Positions 51,803-60,559 of a stretch of 64,000 bases of DNA are shown one piece after another (within the stretch, counting starts at the first letter, position 1; every line of letters begins with the position of its first letter). The translations under genes and the position numbers were made by a program. The stretch covers positions 434,001 through 498,000 of the forward strand of contig NZ_CP137624.1 of NCBI RefSeq assembly GCF_033880585.1, read 5' to 3'. Under the pieces are notes generated by a model, which was given only the letters and a program-made list of their open reading frames with translations, was not told where the DNA came from and searched no databases. This DNA is from Lysinibacillus louembei. GTDB taxonomy: Bacteria; Bacillota; Bacilli; Bacillales_A; Planococcaceae.

Positions 51803-53257
51803 TCATCCTCTCTTTTTATATTCGGCAATTGCCTTTGCAGTTGCTTCAAAAACGCCTCGACCAATCCATTTGCCTACTGTAGTAATTGGACCAGCATAAG
51901 GCATTTCTTCCCCTATTTGTGTTGCCGCAATCAATAAACTATCCGTACTTGTACCTGTTGCAATCGTACCCGTCCTTGCATCGCGTACATTTTCCTCTGC
52001 AAGCGCCTTTGTTTTAGCCTCTGTTGCTGTAATCATCGCTTGATAAAAGGCTTCATCTGACAGCTTGCCATTAATAATAACCCATGTATTAATCGTGCCA
52101 ATATGTGGTGATTGCTCTTCCTCATATGTGCGCGTGACATCAACAGCATGGTGAACACCAGCAGTTACTGCTACAATAACGAGCCCATCAGCGTATGATT
52201 CAATAATAGCATTTTGTGCTGCAATCGCTGTCATCATGATCACGGTATTTGTTGGTACAAAGCCACTTGCCGCTAAAAATGCTTGTGTTTCCTCTTTGAC
52301 ATTTTCAATTGGATAAGTAGGCTCCACCGTTCGATTAAGGAATGTTGTATACCAGCCCATTCCTGCATTATAAACAGCTGATGAAACTACCTTTAACGGT
52401 GCATCTGCTTGAAATTGTACGTAGTTATCTGTAAGCGTAAAATGCTTTTTTGTAACAGGTGCAAATAAATTCTCACGGGTCATCCTTGGTAGCTGTGTTA
52501 CTTGTGGCTTTGGTAACTCTGGATGAGCATATGTCGCTACCTTTGCTCCATAGACATCCGCGATTTGCGCTTCGAGCAGCACTTCATGCGGTTTACCGAA
52601 AGCCTTCACTTGCCCCTTTTCCATTAACAAAAGCTCATCGCAATATAAGGAGGCTAAGTTCATATCATGAAAAACAGAGACCACTGTTAATTCACATTCT
52701 AATGCTTCCTTACGAATCATATCTAGTATTTGCTGTTGATGTGCAATATCTAGATGATTTGTCGGCTCATCTAATAGTAATAGTCCTGCACATTGTGCCA
52801 AAGCCTGTGCGATAAATGTACGTTGCTGCTCGCCACCCGATAGATATTCTAAATAAGCATGCTCATAGTGTTGGACACCTGTTTGCTGCATCGCCGTTTG
52901 TACAGCGTGTTCATCCTGCTCTGACCAGCTAGAAAAAAAGCTAGATTGATGTGGATAACGTCCAAGTGACACCGCATCACGTACAGAGTTTGAAAAAGCA
53001 TTCGCATGTAGCTGTGGCAGCACTGCCATCTTTTTGGCTAGCTCCTTCGTGGAATATGTACCAACTTCCTTGTCATCAATTAACACGCGACCACCTGTTG
53101 CAGGAAGAACACCACTAATAACTTTTAGTAATGTAGATTTCCCACTACCATTCGGCCCAAGAATGCCAACAATTTTCCCTTTTGGCACTGTAAATGACAC
53201 ATCCTGAATAACCGGTGTAGTGCCGTAGCCGCCAGAAATATGCTCCACTTTTAGCAT
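51803..53257 (-). CDS. Cobalamin ABC transporter ATPase fused to CbiZ amidohydrolase domain
   Basis: 484 residues in two parts. Residues 1 to about 255 are a BtuD-like ATPase: P-loop GPNGSGKST (34-42), YLSGGEQQR, LLLLDEPTNHLD, switch histidine in VFHDMN. Residues about 270-484 match CbiZ, an adenosylcobinamide amidohydrolase used to salvage incomplete corrinoids (SSAVYNAGMGWYTTFLNR; AVTAGVHHAVDVTR; IATGTSTDSLLIA). The same ATPase-plus-extension layout is seen in B. subtilis YvrA. Its ATG overlaps the btuC stop (TAATG). Confidence 0.88.
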   Translation of the reverse strand: MLKVEHISGGYGTTPVIQDVSFTVPKGKIVGILGPNGSGKSTLLKVISGVLPATGGRVLIDDKEVGTYSTKELAKKMAVLPQLHANAFSNSVRDAVSLGRYPHQSSFFSSWSEQDEHAVQTAMQQTGVQHYEHAYLEYLSGGEQQRTFIAQALAQCAGLLLLDEPTNHLDIAHQQQILDMIRKEALECELTVVSVFHDMNLASLYCDELLLMEKGQVKAFGKPHEVLLEAQIADVYGAKVATYAHPELPKPQVTQLPRMTRENLFAPVTKKHFTLTDNYVQFQADAPLKVVSSAVYNAGMGWYTTFLNRTVEPTYPIENVKEETQAFLAASGFVPTNTVIMMTAIAAQNAIIESYADGLVIVAVTAGVHHAVDVTRTYEEEQSPHIGTINTWVIINGKLSDEAFYQAMITATEAKTKALAEENVRDARTGTIATGTSTDSLLIAATQIGEEMPYAGPITTVGKWIGRGVFEATAKAIAEYKKRG

Positions 53258-54261
53258 TATGCTCCCCCTTTTCTACGTTGTTTGTAAAAAATATAAGCAA
53301 AAATGGGTGCACCGATAAATGCTGTGATGACACCTATTGGCAGCTCTGTTGGTGCAATAATTGTACGTGCAACTAAATCGCAAATAATGAGCAGGCTAGC
53401 GCCATTAATAAATGATAAAATTAACAGCACTCGATGGTCTGCCCCAACAATCAATCTCACCATATGTGGTACGACAAGCCCGACGAAGCCGATTGTGCCT
53501 GAAACAGCAACAGCTGCACCTGCTAGGATAGAGCCACCTGCTAAAATTACATATTTACTGCGTTTCACATCGACACCTAAATGCTTGGCACGCTCTTCAC
53601 CATAAATCATCGCATTTAGCTCACGACGATTCAGCCAAATCAATAGCACACCAATAAGGACAAATGGCAAAACCATTTGTACATATGGCCAACCACGCAT
53701 CGATACACTGCCTAGCAACCAGCCCATAATCATACGCAGCTGCTCTCCTGTTAAGGCAATCATTAATGAAATACAGGAGCCTAAAAAGGAGCTGAAAATA
53801 ACGCCTGTTAAAATAAGCGTTTCCATTTTCATCGTTTTATCCACAAAGCGTGCAAAGGTCATGACAATAATCATTGTAATTGCTGCACCAATCATGCTAA
53901 AGATTGGCAATGTAAAAATCCCAAGCATCGGTAGCGAAATTGAAAAATAAATGGTAGCGACCGCACCAACTGATGCACCGGACGAAATACCGAGCGTATA
54001 CGGATCTGCCAACGGATTTTTCAATAAACCTTGGAACGCCGCACCAGCAATAGCTAGAGATGCGCCAACAAGCGCCGCAAGCACGACACGCGGCATGCGG
54101 ATATTCCATAAAATGCTGTACGCTGTAGGATCAGCCTCTTTATTCCATAAAGTAGATAGCGGTATGTTCACTGAACCTACCGCTATCCCTAACCATATAC
54201 TAATCAGCAGTAATGCAATCGATATACTATATGCTATTACGCTTTTTTTATTTTGGCTCAG
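53257..54261 (-). CDS. btuC: Cobalamin ABC transporter permease (BtuC) with probable CTG start
   Basis: FecCD/BtuC permease with NIRMPRVVLAALVGASLAIAG and IGFVGLVVPHMVR. The first usual start codon, GTG at 54171, would give 304 residues and remove the first transmembrane helix. The frame stays open upstream, encoding a typical first helix (SVIAYSISIALLLISIWLGIAVGS) and the family-conserved SVNIPLSTLW. The only plausible initiator there is CTG at 54261, 8 nt after AAGGGGG, giving 334 residues, the normal length. No ATG, GTG or TTG lies in frame between it and the preceding stop. Confidence 0.85.
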   Translation of the reverse strand: MSQNKKSVIAYSISIALLLISIWLGIAVGSVNIPLSTLWNKEADPTAYSILWNIRMPRVVLAALVGASLAIAGAAFQGLLKNPLADPYTLGISSGASVGAVATIYFSISLPMLGIFTLPIFSMIGAAITMIIVMTFARFVDKTMKMETLILTGVIFSSFLGSCISLMIALTGEQLRMIMGWLLGSVSMRGWPYVQMVLPFVLIGVLLIWLNRRELNAMIYGEERAKHLGVDVKRSKYVILAGGSILAGAAVAVSGTIGFVGLVVPHMVRLIVGADHRVLLILSFINGASLLIICDLVARTIIAPTELPIGVITAFIGAPIFAYIFYKQRRKGGA

Positions 54262-54298
54262 TGGAAACGCCCCCTTTGTTAATGAGCGCTACAAATTT

Positions 54299-55240
54299 TT
54301 ATTTAAACAAATCTGGATAAATAGCTTTTGCAATTGACTCAACGCCATCTGCAATACGTGGGCCTTGACGATTTGTTGTAGCATCATCGATTGCATAAAC
54401 TGCACCATTTTTCACAGCGTCCATTTCAGCAAATGCTGGATTATTTAAAATTGTATTCACATCATCAGCATATGTTACAAGAATTGTGCTAGGGTTGCTT
54501 GCAACAAAATCCTCTGCACTGTACATTGGCCAGCCATCTGCTTCAACAGCATTTTTCACATTGATTGTCTGTAGCATTTCATTCATAAATGTATTTTGAC
54601 CAACTGCATAAATATCAGGTGTTGCTCCAACGACAACAAAAGCTGATTTTTCTTCTTGTCCTTCTACTTTTGCTTGAAGCTCAGCTAATTTCGTTTGTAT
54701 AGCCTCTTCAATCTTTTGCGCCTCTTCTACTTTGCCTGTTAGCTTGCCGATTTCCTGTATTGTTGTATAAGTCTCTTCAAATGTTGAAGCATTTTTCACA
54801 ACGAACACTGTCACTCCAGCTGCCTCTAATTGCTCTACCGCTGCTTGCTCTGTATTCATGCCATGTGCAAAAACGATATCAGGCTGTAATGAAATAACTT
54901 TTTCAATATCTAATTCATAGCCGCCAACCTTTTCTTTGTCTGCTACTTCTGGTGGATAATCATCGTTATCTGTCACAGCAACTACTTCATTTCCTAAACC
55001 TAAAGCAAATAAAATCTCCGTATTTGATGGAATTAACGAGACGATTTTCTCAGGGGTCTTCTCTAATGTAATTTCTCTCCCTAAAGAATCGGCTACCGTT
55101 ACAGGAAATGCCGCTACTTCCTCTTGGCTCTCTACCTTTGTCTCATCCTGTGTTTGTGGCTCCTTATCATCTTGTCCACATGCCGCAAGCAAGCCTGTTG
55201 CCAACAGCATTGCCATAAAAATTGACCAAAACTTCTTCAT
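54299..55240 (-). CDS. btuF: Cobalamin-binding lipoprotein (BtuF)
   Basis: Substrate-binding protein of the B12 importer, 313 residues. Lipoprotein signal with lipobox LLAAC, lipid Cys21, an acidic linker, then a class III binding fold (ADSLGREITLEKTPEKIVSL; SNTEILFALGLGNEVVAVT; LQPDIVFAHG). It is the first gene of the operon btuF - btuC - btuD/cbiZ - adenosyltransferase and lies directly under a cobalamin riboswitch, which fixes the substrate as a corrinoid. AGGAGG before the ATG. Confidence 0.93.
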   Translation of the reverse strand: MKKFWSIFMAMLLATGLLAACGQDDKEPQTQDETKVESQEEVAAFPVTVADSLGREITLEKTPEKIVSLIPSNTEILFALGLGNEVVAVTDNDDYPPEVADKEKVGGYELDIEKVISLQPDIVFAHGMNTEQAAVEQLEAAGVTVFVVKNASTFEETYTTIQEIGKLTGKVEEAQKIEEAIQTKLAELQAKVEGQEEKSAFVVVGATPDIYAVGQNTFMNEMLQTINVKNAVEADGWPMYSAEDFVASNPSTILVTYADDVNTILNNPAFAEMDAVKNGAVYAIDDATTNRQGPRIADGVESIAKAIYPDLFK

Positions 55241-55342
55241 TTGAACTTCCTCCTAAAATATACTCTGAAGTATCATTGTCTCCAGTTCAAAACTTGTACT
55301 ATTTACCAAAGGTTTATTTCAATTCAACATATAAAAAATGCA

Positions 55343-55373
55343 AATAAAAAATCCCTCGACATAGACGAGAGAT
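55343..55373 (-). terminator. Riboswitch-controlled terminator before btuF
   Basis: ATCTCTCG pairs with CGAGGGAT (one G-U pair; 55366-55373 with 55351-55358 on the plus strand), followed by TTTTTATTTG. It lies 60 nt downstream of the cobalamin aptamer. Confidence 0.8.
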
Positions 55374-55433
55374 AATAAATGGACGCTCAAAAAAGCGTTG
55401 CCATCCTATCCTCGTAGGCTGTCATTGGCGTTA

Positions 55434-55593
55434 TACGAAGGCAGGTCTCCTGGCTTATGCATCAAACGTTTCTAGCGCCTTCCCAAAAAATCAGTGGCAT
55501 ATTGCTAGAAACTAGCATTTACAGTGGCGGGACCGCGTCAGATTTTCACTAACTTCCCTTTTACTCCTTGCTCGCTGCAAGGAACCTTACGTA
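55434..55593 (-). promoter_or_regulatory. Cobalamin (B12) riboswitch
   Basis: On the minus strand the conserved core is evident: GTGAAAATCTG, then GCGGTCCCGCCACTGTAA (the B12 box), and AGCCAGGAGACCTGCCTT. A P1 helix is possible between TACGTAAGG (55585-55593) and CCTTCGTA (55434-55441). Bound cobalamin would favour the terminator at 55343-55373 and switch off the btu operon. The rest of the 475-bp gap between btuF and the next gene is AT-rich with no gene. Confidence 0.93.
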
Positions 55594-55715
55594 CTACATT
55601 ATGAACTTATTGACAATGAAAAAATCTCAATGTCTCCATTACAATTATAACGGAAATATTGAGATTGTGTATAGGTTAAATATGATAGTTATACTCAAGG
55701 TAAATTCTTTCTTCT

Positions 55716-56870
55716 CTATATTTGATCAATCGCTGCTTCTGCTAATTTTTTTATTGTCATATCGTCCATCGGTGGATTGTGCAAGCCTGCCCTTACATCG
55801 CGATAATAACGCTGAAGTGGATTATTGCGCTGTAAGCTTTTTGCACCAACTAATCTCATTGCCTTGTCAACAATTTGTAGTGCATTGTTTGTTACTACAT
55901 GTTTAGCAATATTGAGCTCATGCTGTACAAGCTTTTTACGTGCTGGATCTGCATAAGCCTGTGCTGCACCATATAATGTAAACCTTGCTGTCGCAAGGGC
56001 TAAATCCATTTCTCCAATGAGTGCTTGCACATTGGGCAAATCGCTTATTGGTCCTTTTAAGCTATTTGGTTTATGTGTTGTAGCAAAGTGCACTGCGTAA
56101 TCACGTGCAGCTTGTGCGATCCCTAAATATGTAGCAGGAACAAGCAAGCTCCATCCATTCACTCTAAAGCCTGTAGAATAGCTTGGAATTTCAACCAAAT
56201 CAGTTGGATTAAGCTCAACATTTTGTAATACTAAATCATGGCTACCTGTACCACGCATCGCAATGACATCCCATGTTTCATCTATAGAAACACCTTTCGC
56301 ATCATGTGGAATAAGGAAAAACCCAACTTTCTCCTCACCCTCTATCCAAGCAGATGTTAAAAAATAATCAAGCTCTGGTGCCCCAGTTGTATAATTTTTA
56401 CGACCATTAATTAACCAGCCTGATGCTGTTTTTTTCGCCGTTGTTAGCGGCTTACCGCCGCGCGTTGGGCTACCCATTGCAAACTCACTCACTGCCCGAT
56501 TAATAATTGCTCCCTTTGCCACTTCCTGTGCAAAGCTTTGTAGCTTCGCTGGCTCCCATCCTTCTTGCTCAAACAAATCGCCTACCGTTAATAAGGTCCA
56601 CCCGATTGTTAGAGCTGTACTTGCATCATAGCTTGCCAGCGTTTCATGTAATAAAATGGCATCGTAAATATTGAAGCCTTCCCCACCTAACTGCTTTGGT
56701 AAAGTAATTTTCGTATAACCTATCTCCCTCAATGCATGAATATTTTCATGTGGAAAACTTGCTAGCTCATCAATTTGCTGTGACCGACTTTTAAATGACT
56801 CCTTAAGCGTAGCGATTTTCTGTAACCACTCTCGCTGTGCTGCTGTTTTAATGAAAAGCTGTTTATTCAA
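55716..56870 (-). CDS. Acyl-CoA dehydrogenase-like flavoprotein (DszC/SfnC group)
   Basis: 384 residues with the acyl-CoA dehydrogenase fold, but the sequence resembles flavin-dependent monooxygenases of the DszC/SfnC group (GRKNYTTGAPELDYFLTSAW; DVIAMRGTGSHDLVLQNVEL; RYYRDVRAGLHNPPMDD near the end). The dehydrogenase glutamate motif YEGT is missing, so a true acyl-CoA dehydrogenase role is doubtful; oxidation of a sulfur or nitrogen compound with reduced flavin is an alternative. The TTG at 56870 has GAGGGGG 8 nt upstream; a TTG at 56939 coincides with the promoter -35 and is rejected. Confidence 0.8.
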   Translation of the reverse strand: MNKQLFIKTAAQREWLQKIATLKESFKSRSQQIDELASFPHENIHALREIGYTKITLPKQLGGEGFNIYDAILLHETLASYDASTALTIGWTLLTVGDLFEQEGWEPAKLQSFAQEVAKGAIINRAVSEFAMGSPTRGGKPLTTAKKTASGWLINGRKNYTTGAPELDYFLTSAWIEGEEKVGFFLIPHDAKGVSIDETWDVIAMRGTGSHDLVLQNVELNPTDLVEIPSYSTGFRVNGWSLLVPATYLGIAQAARDYAVHFATTHKPNSLKGPISDLPNVQALIGEMDLALATARFTLYGAAQAYADPARKKLVQHELNIAKHVVTNNALQIVDKAMRLVGAKSLQRNNPLQRYYRDVRAGLHNPPMDDMTIKKLAEAAIDQI

Positions 56871-56910
56871 AATAGCGGCCCCCTCTGAATTTCCAATGAT
56901 ATTGAAATTG

Positions 56911-56939
56911 ATTGTACGTTGTGTAGAAATGGAAGTCAA
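56911..56939 (-). promoter_or_regulatory. Sigma-A promoter of the DszC-like gene
   Basis: Minus-strand TTGACT (56934-56939), 17-bp spacer, TACAAT (56911-56916). Confidence 0.75.
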
Positions 56940-57015
56940 TCTTTCATTCCTAGTTTTTTAATAGGCTTTATGCATTTTATTCAGCATCGCTAAAGTGTGA
57001 TACGGCTTTGAAACA

Positions 57016-57052
57016 TTAAAAAACTGAGGATGCCTATGTTAGACATCCTCAG
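57016..57052 (-). terminator. Terminator of argS
   Basis: CTGAGGATG (57024-57032) pairs perfectly with CATCCTCAG (57044-57052), followed on the minus strand by TTTTTTAATG. Confidence 0.92.
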
Positions 57053-57064
57053 CTTCTATTTTCG

Positions 57065-58732
57065 TTACATTCTTTCTGGTGCGCTTACGCCGATTAGCTT
57101 TAAAGCATTCGCTAATGTTGTGCGTACAGCTGTAATTAAAGCAAGGCGCGCCTCTGTTAATTGCTTGTCCTCTGCATTGATTACTTTTTCTGCATTGTAG
57201 AAGCTGTGGAATGCGGCTGCTAGCTCCTGAATATAGTTTGCAATACGGTGCGGTGTACGATGCTGTGCTGCATCTGCTACAACTTGTGGGAAGGCACCAA
57301 TTTTTTTCAATACATCCACTTCTTTTTCAGCTGTTAATAGCTGTAGATTTTCCATGCTTGCGCGGAAGCCTTGCTCCTCTGCTTGACGGACGATTGAGCA
57401 AATACGTGCATGTGCATATTGTGCATAATACACTGGGTTTTCATTTGATTGCGATACCGCTAAATCAAGGTCAAAGTCCATATGTGAATCGCCTGCCGTT
57501 TTCACAAAGAAGTAACGCACTGCATCTAAGCCAACTTCTTCTACAAGCTCACGCATTGTTACTGCATTACCTGTACGCTTTGACATTTTAAATTTCTCGC
57601 CATTTTTATAAAGCTGTACCATTTGAATGATTTCTACTTCTAATGTATCACGCGCATAGCCAAGTGCCTCAATTGCTGCCTTCATACGAGGAATATAGCC
57701 GTGGTGGTCAGCGCCCCAAATATTGATAAGCTTATCAAAGCCTCGTACAATTTTATCCTCATGGTAGGCAATATCTGGTGTTAAATATGTGAATGAGCCA
57801 TCGTTTTTGATTAATACGCGGTCTTTGTCATCACCAAATGTTGTCGAGCGGAACCAAGTTGCTCCTTCTTCTTCAAAAACGTGACCATTCGCTCGTAATT
57901 TATCTAATGCCACTTCGATTTTACCGTTTTCATATAGCGATGTTTCTGAATACCATACATCAAACTCAACGCGGAAGTTTTTCAAATCGTTTTGTAATTT
58001 TTCAAGCTCTAGCTGTAAGCCATGCTGACGGAAAAATTTGAAGCGTTCTTCATCGGATTTATCTAAAATGCTTGCACCATACTCTTCAGCCAATTTACCT
58101 GCAATGGCAATAATATCAGGACCATGGTAGCCATCCTCAGGCATTTCTGCCTCCATACCTAATGCTTGCTTGTAACGAGCCTCTAATGAATAAGCTAAGT
58201 TATTAATTTGATTGCCCGCATCGTTTATATAATATTCACGTGACACTGCATAGCCTGCGAAATCTAATACGTTACATAATGAATCACCAACAGATGCACC
58301 ACGCGCATGTCCTAAATGCAGGTCACCTGTTGGATTGGCTGATACGAACTCCACTTGCACTTTTTCACCCGCACCAGTCGTTGAGCGACCATATGCGTCT
58401 CCCTGTTCAAGCACTGCTTTGACAACACCTGTTAAAAGGTCTTTGCGCACTGTAATATTAATGAAGCCTGGTCCCGCGATATCGATTTTCTCAATATTGG
58501 CCGCAGCTAAATCAATATTTTCAATAATTGCTTCTGCAATTGCGCGCGGTGGTTTTTTCGCAAGCTTCGTCAGCTGCATGGCAATATTTGTTGCAAAATC
58601 CCCATTAGCTTTATCCTTTGGTGTTTCTAAATGAATTTTTAATTCCGTGCCTTCTTCGATTAGCTGGGCTTTCGTCACCGCATGTGCTAATGCCTCTTTA
58701 ATCGTTTGTTGTAATTGCTCAACCGCGTTCAT
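57065..58732 (-). CDS. argS: Arginyl-tRNA synthetase
   Basis: Class I synthetase charging tRNA-Arg, 555 residues. N-terminal Add1 domain recognising the tRNA D-loop, HIGH-type motif as HLGHARG (within [17 protein letters not shown] near 137), KMSK-type motif FKMSKRTGN near 393, and a C-terminal DALR anticodon domain. Its ATG overlaps the stop of the DUF1934 gene (TAATG), the same ywiB-argS coupling as in B. subtilis. Confidence 0.97.
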   Translation of the reverse strand: MNAVEQLQQTIKEALAHAVTKAQLIEEGTELKIHLETPKDKANGDFATNIAMQLTKLAKKPPRAIAEAIIENIDLAAANIEKIDIAGPGFINITVRKDLLTGVVKAVLEQGDAYGRSTTGAGEKVQVEFVSANPTGDLHLGHARGASVGDSLCNVLDFAGYAVSREYYINDAGNQINNLAYSLEARYKQALGMEAEMPEDGYHGPDIIAIAGKLAEEYGASILDKSDEERFKFFRQHGLQLELEKLQNDLKNFRVEFDVWYSETSLYENGKIEVALDKLRANGHVFEEEGATWFRSTTFGDDKDRVLIKNDGSFTYLTPDIAYHEDKIVRGFDKLINIWGADHHGYIPRMKAAIEALGYARDTLEVEIIQMVQLYKNGEKFKMSKRTGNAVTMRELVEEVGLDAVRYFFVKTAGDSHMDFDLDLAVSQSNENPVYYAQYAHARICSIVRQAEEQGFRASMENLQLLTAEKEVDVLKKIGAFPQVVADAAQHRTPHRIANYIQELAAAFHSFYNAEKVINAEDKQLTEARLALITAVRTTLANALKLIGVSAPERM

Positions 58733-59166
58733 TATTGTACCTCCGTATAATAAATTTCTAATTTATAATTGCCTGCCACTGCACCGCTGACGATTAAATC
58801 ATAATGTGCAATAAACTGACCTTGAATACATTCCTCATTTGGTTCAAATGCTAAAGCATATGTTTTTGTAACGAGCGGCAGTGTACCATAGATGCTTTCA
58901 TAATGCCCATTTTCTTTTTGCTCCATATTGAGCGGCAAACGCATATTGACATCGCCTCCACGCAAAATAAAAGCCTGTCCATTTGCTAGCTTCACCGTTG
59001 TTCGAATATGTGCTTCTTCCTGTACTTCTTCATAGCGTAAATAGTAGCTTCCTGCCTTTTCCACATAGGAGCCTTGCAGCCACATTTCATACGTTTCGAG
59101 CTCCCCATCTGTTGGGATAATGGATGACACAAGCTTAATTTTTACTTTTGTTCCTACATCCTGCAT
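58732..59166 (-). CDS. ywiB: DUF1934 protein (YwiB), calycin-like
   Basis: Small conserved Firmicute protein of unknown function, 144 residues, predicted as a beta-barrel with alternating strands ([53 protein letters not shown]). No signal peptide or membrane helix. Translationally coupled to argS by a one-base overlap. AGGAGTG ribosome site before the ATG. Confidence 0.85.
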   Translation of the reverse strand: MQDVGTKVKIKLVSSIIPTDGELETYEMWLQGSYVEKAGSYYLRYEEVQEEAHIRTTVKLANGQAFILRGGDVNMRLPLNMEQKENGHYESIYGTLPLVTKTYALAFEPNEECIQGQFIAHYDLIVSGAVAGNYKLEIYYTEVQ

Positions 59167-59245
59167 GGGCGGTACACTCCTTTTTTATAAATGACTATAA
59201 CCTTATTATTATAGGATGTTTTTTAGTGTTTAGGCAAGGAAATAA

Positions 59246-59286
59246 CAAAAAGGGTGTTGAGAAAGATTGTACTCTCCCAACACCCT
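59246..59286 (-). terminator. Terminator of the cupin gene
   Basis: AGGGTGTTG (59251-59259) pairs perfectly with CAACACCCT (59278-59286), followed on the minus strand by TTTTTGTTATTTC. Confidence 0.9.
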
Positions 59287-59291
59287 AAAGT

Positions 59292-59843
59292 TTATATTTT
59301 TTGTCCTATGTATTTCTCTAAATTGCGATATTTATTCAATAACCTTCCTATACCTACTAGTGTGCTAAACAACCCTCTTTGTACACGCAATGATTTGCCA
59401 GCTATCAATGTATTTTGCAATTTTAAAATTAAAGCTAGATGGAAAAGGCTTTTCGGTACACCTTGCTCATTCGTTAGCCCATCATCCATTAATCCATAAT
59501 GAATGCGGACAGACTCCTCGAATTGCGATGGCGGTGTTAATTTTACTTGAAAGCGTACATCTTCATGATGGCGATTATTAAATGTATGCGCTATGCCTTT
59601 GTCAGCAGTAATGGATTGTCCCTTTCCTAAAATATAATTTCGCTCTCCCACTGTAACAGTTAATATACCTTCCAAAACGATAAACTTTTCCACAAACTCA
59701 TCATGACAATGTAGCGGAGGTCCCTCTCCCAATGGAGGCAATGTCACCTCAATTAGTAAATGCTCTCCATTTGTAGCCGCGGCTGTCTCAATAAACGTAA
59801 TTTGCTCACCTGTATACTTATGCTGTACTGTTGCTGCTAGCAT
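59292..59843 (-). CDS. Cupin-domain protein
   Basis: 183 residues. One cupin beta-barrel with the metal motif 1 (PPLHCHDEFVEKFIVLEG, near 42-59) and a second histidine-containing motif (DKGIAHTFNN near 79-88). The C-terminal 70 residues are mostly helical and hydrophobic (LFHLALILKLQNTLIAG; FSTLVGIGRLLNKYR). Substrate unknown. Ribosome site GGAGGGTG before the ATG; own terminator; transcribed alone. Confidence 0.82.
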   Translation of the reverse strand: MLAATVQHKYTGEQITFIETAAATNGEHLLIEVTLPPLGEGPPLHCHDEFVEKFIVLEGILTVTVGERNYILGKGQSITADKGIAHTFNNRHHEDVRFQVKLTPPSQFEESVRIHYGLMDDGLTNEQGVPKSLFHLALILKLQNTLIAGKSLRVQRGLFSTLVGIGRLLNKYRNLEKYIGQKI

Positions 59844-60055
59844 TACTTCACCCTCCTCAACATTAGTGGGCTCATTATAAAATACAGAGGTTAAAATTTA
59901 GTTAAAAAAACGAGAATAGCTAAAATTTTTTATATTTTCCCTAGCCTAATATAGTAGGTGAGGTGCACAAGATTATGCTTTAAATTGAAACCTTTACCAA
60001 TCAACACCGTCGAAATTACAGAATGTACAATTTATTTTTAAAAGGAGAAGTAGAG

Positions 60056-60445
60056 ATGCTAAAAAAAGCTATAATTCCAGGAATTTTATTGCTTTCAGCT
60101 TTATTAGTTGGATGTAATAACAAGAACGAAGAGCAGGTTCAAGTAATAGAAAATGAACAAAATGTAGCAGAAAGTGAGCATGGAGAATTATTATCAGAAT
60201 TAAATAACGAAATAATAGCATCAATTATAGAAAAAACGAAAGTTGATCGGGAGTCTATAGCCATCATGCTAGGTCATGGCACTAGCCAAGGAAATATTGA
60301 TGTATCCGTCGGTTTTCCAAAGGATGCAAAAGTTGATGATACGCTAATTCAACAAATAGTTGAAGATGCTGTAAAGAAAGTTTCTGAAACAGAGAACGTA
60401 ACAATTAGCGAAGAAAATATAGCAATAAAAATCGAGAGATACTAA
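60056..60445 (+). CDS. Small lipoprotein of unknown function (129 aa)
   Basis: From the ATG at 60056 (AAAGGAG 8 nt upstream; the open frame to 60023 is unneeded). Lipoprotein signal MLKKAIIPGILLLSALLVGC with lipid Cys20, then an acidic linker and a small alpha/beta domain (DRESIAIMLGHGTSQGNIDVSV; IVEDAVKKVSETENVTIS). The tail resembles small sporulation or cell-envelope lipoproteins in size only; no family recognised. The 212 bp upstream are AT-rich with no convincing promoter. Convergent with speB. Confidence 0.8.
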   Translation: MLKKAIIPGILLLSALLVGCNNKNEEQVQVIENEQNVAESEHGELLSELNNEIIASIIEKTKVDRESIAIMLGHGTSQGNIDVSVGFPKDAKVDDTLIQQIVEDAVKKVSETENVTISEENIAIKIERY

Positions 60446-60503
60446 CGAGGAGCAATTATCTTTAAAAGTAAAGTGGCTTTATAAGATTGCGAAAAATGCA
60501 AGT

Positions 60504-60550
60504 AAAACAGGGTTGATTCTTCATGTATTAGGAATCATGCCCTGTTTTTG
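60504..60550. terminator. Bidirectional terminator lipoprotein/speB
   Basis: AAACAGGG-TTGATTC pairs with GAATCATG-CCCTGTTT around a 12-nt loop, with T-runs on the plus strand (TTTTTG) and A-rich sequence on the other side. Confidence 0.75.
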
Positions 60551-60559
60551 TTTTAAACC

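Noticed and set aside
60446-60559. Open frame continuing past the lipoprotein gene (KVKWLYKIAKNASKTG...)
   Set aside because: No start codon behind the GAGGAG-like site and it runs through the terminator; probably chance.
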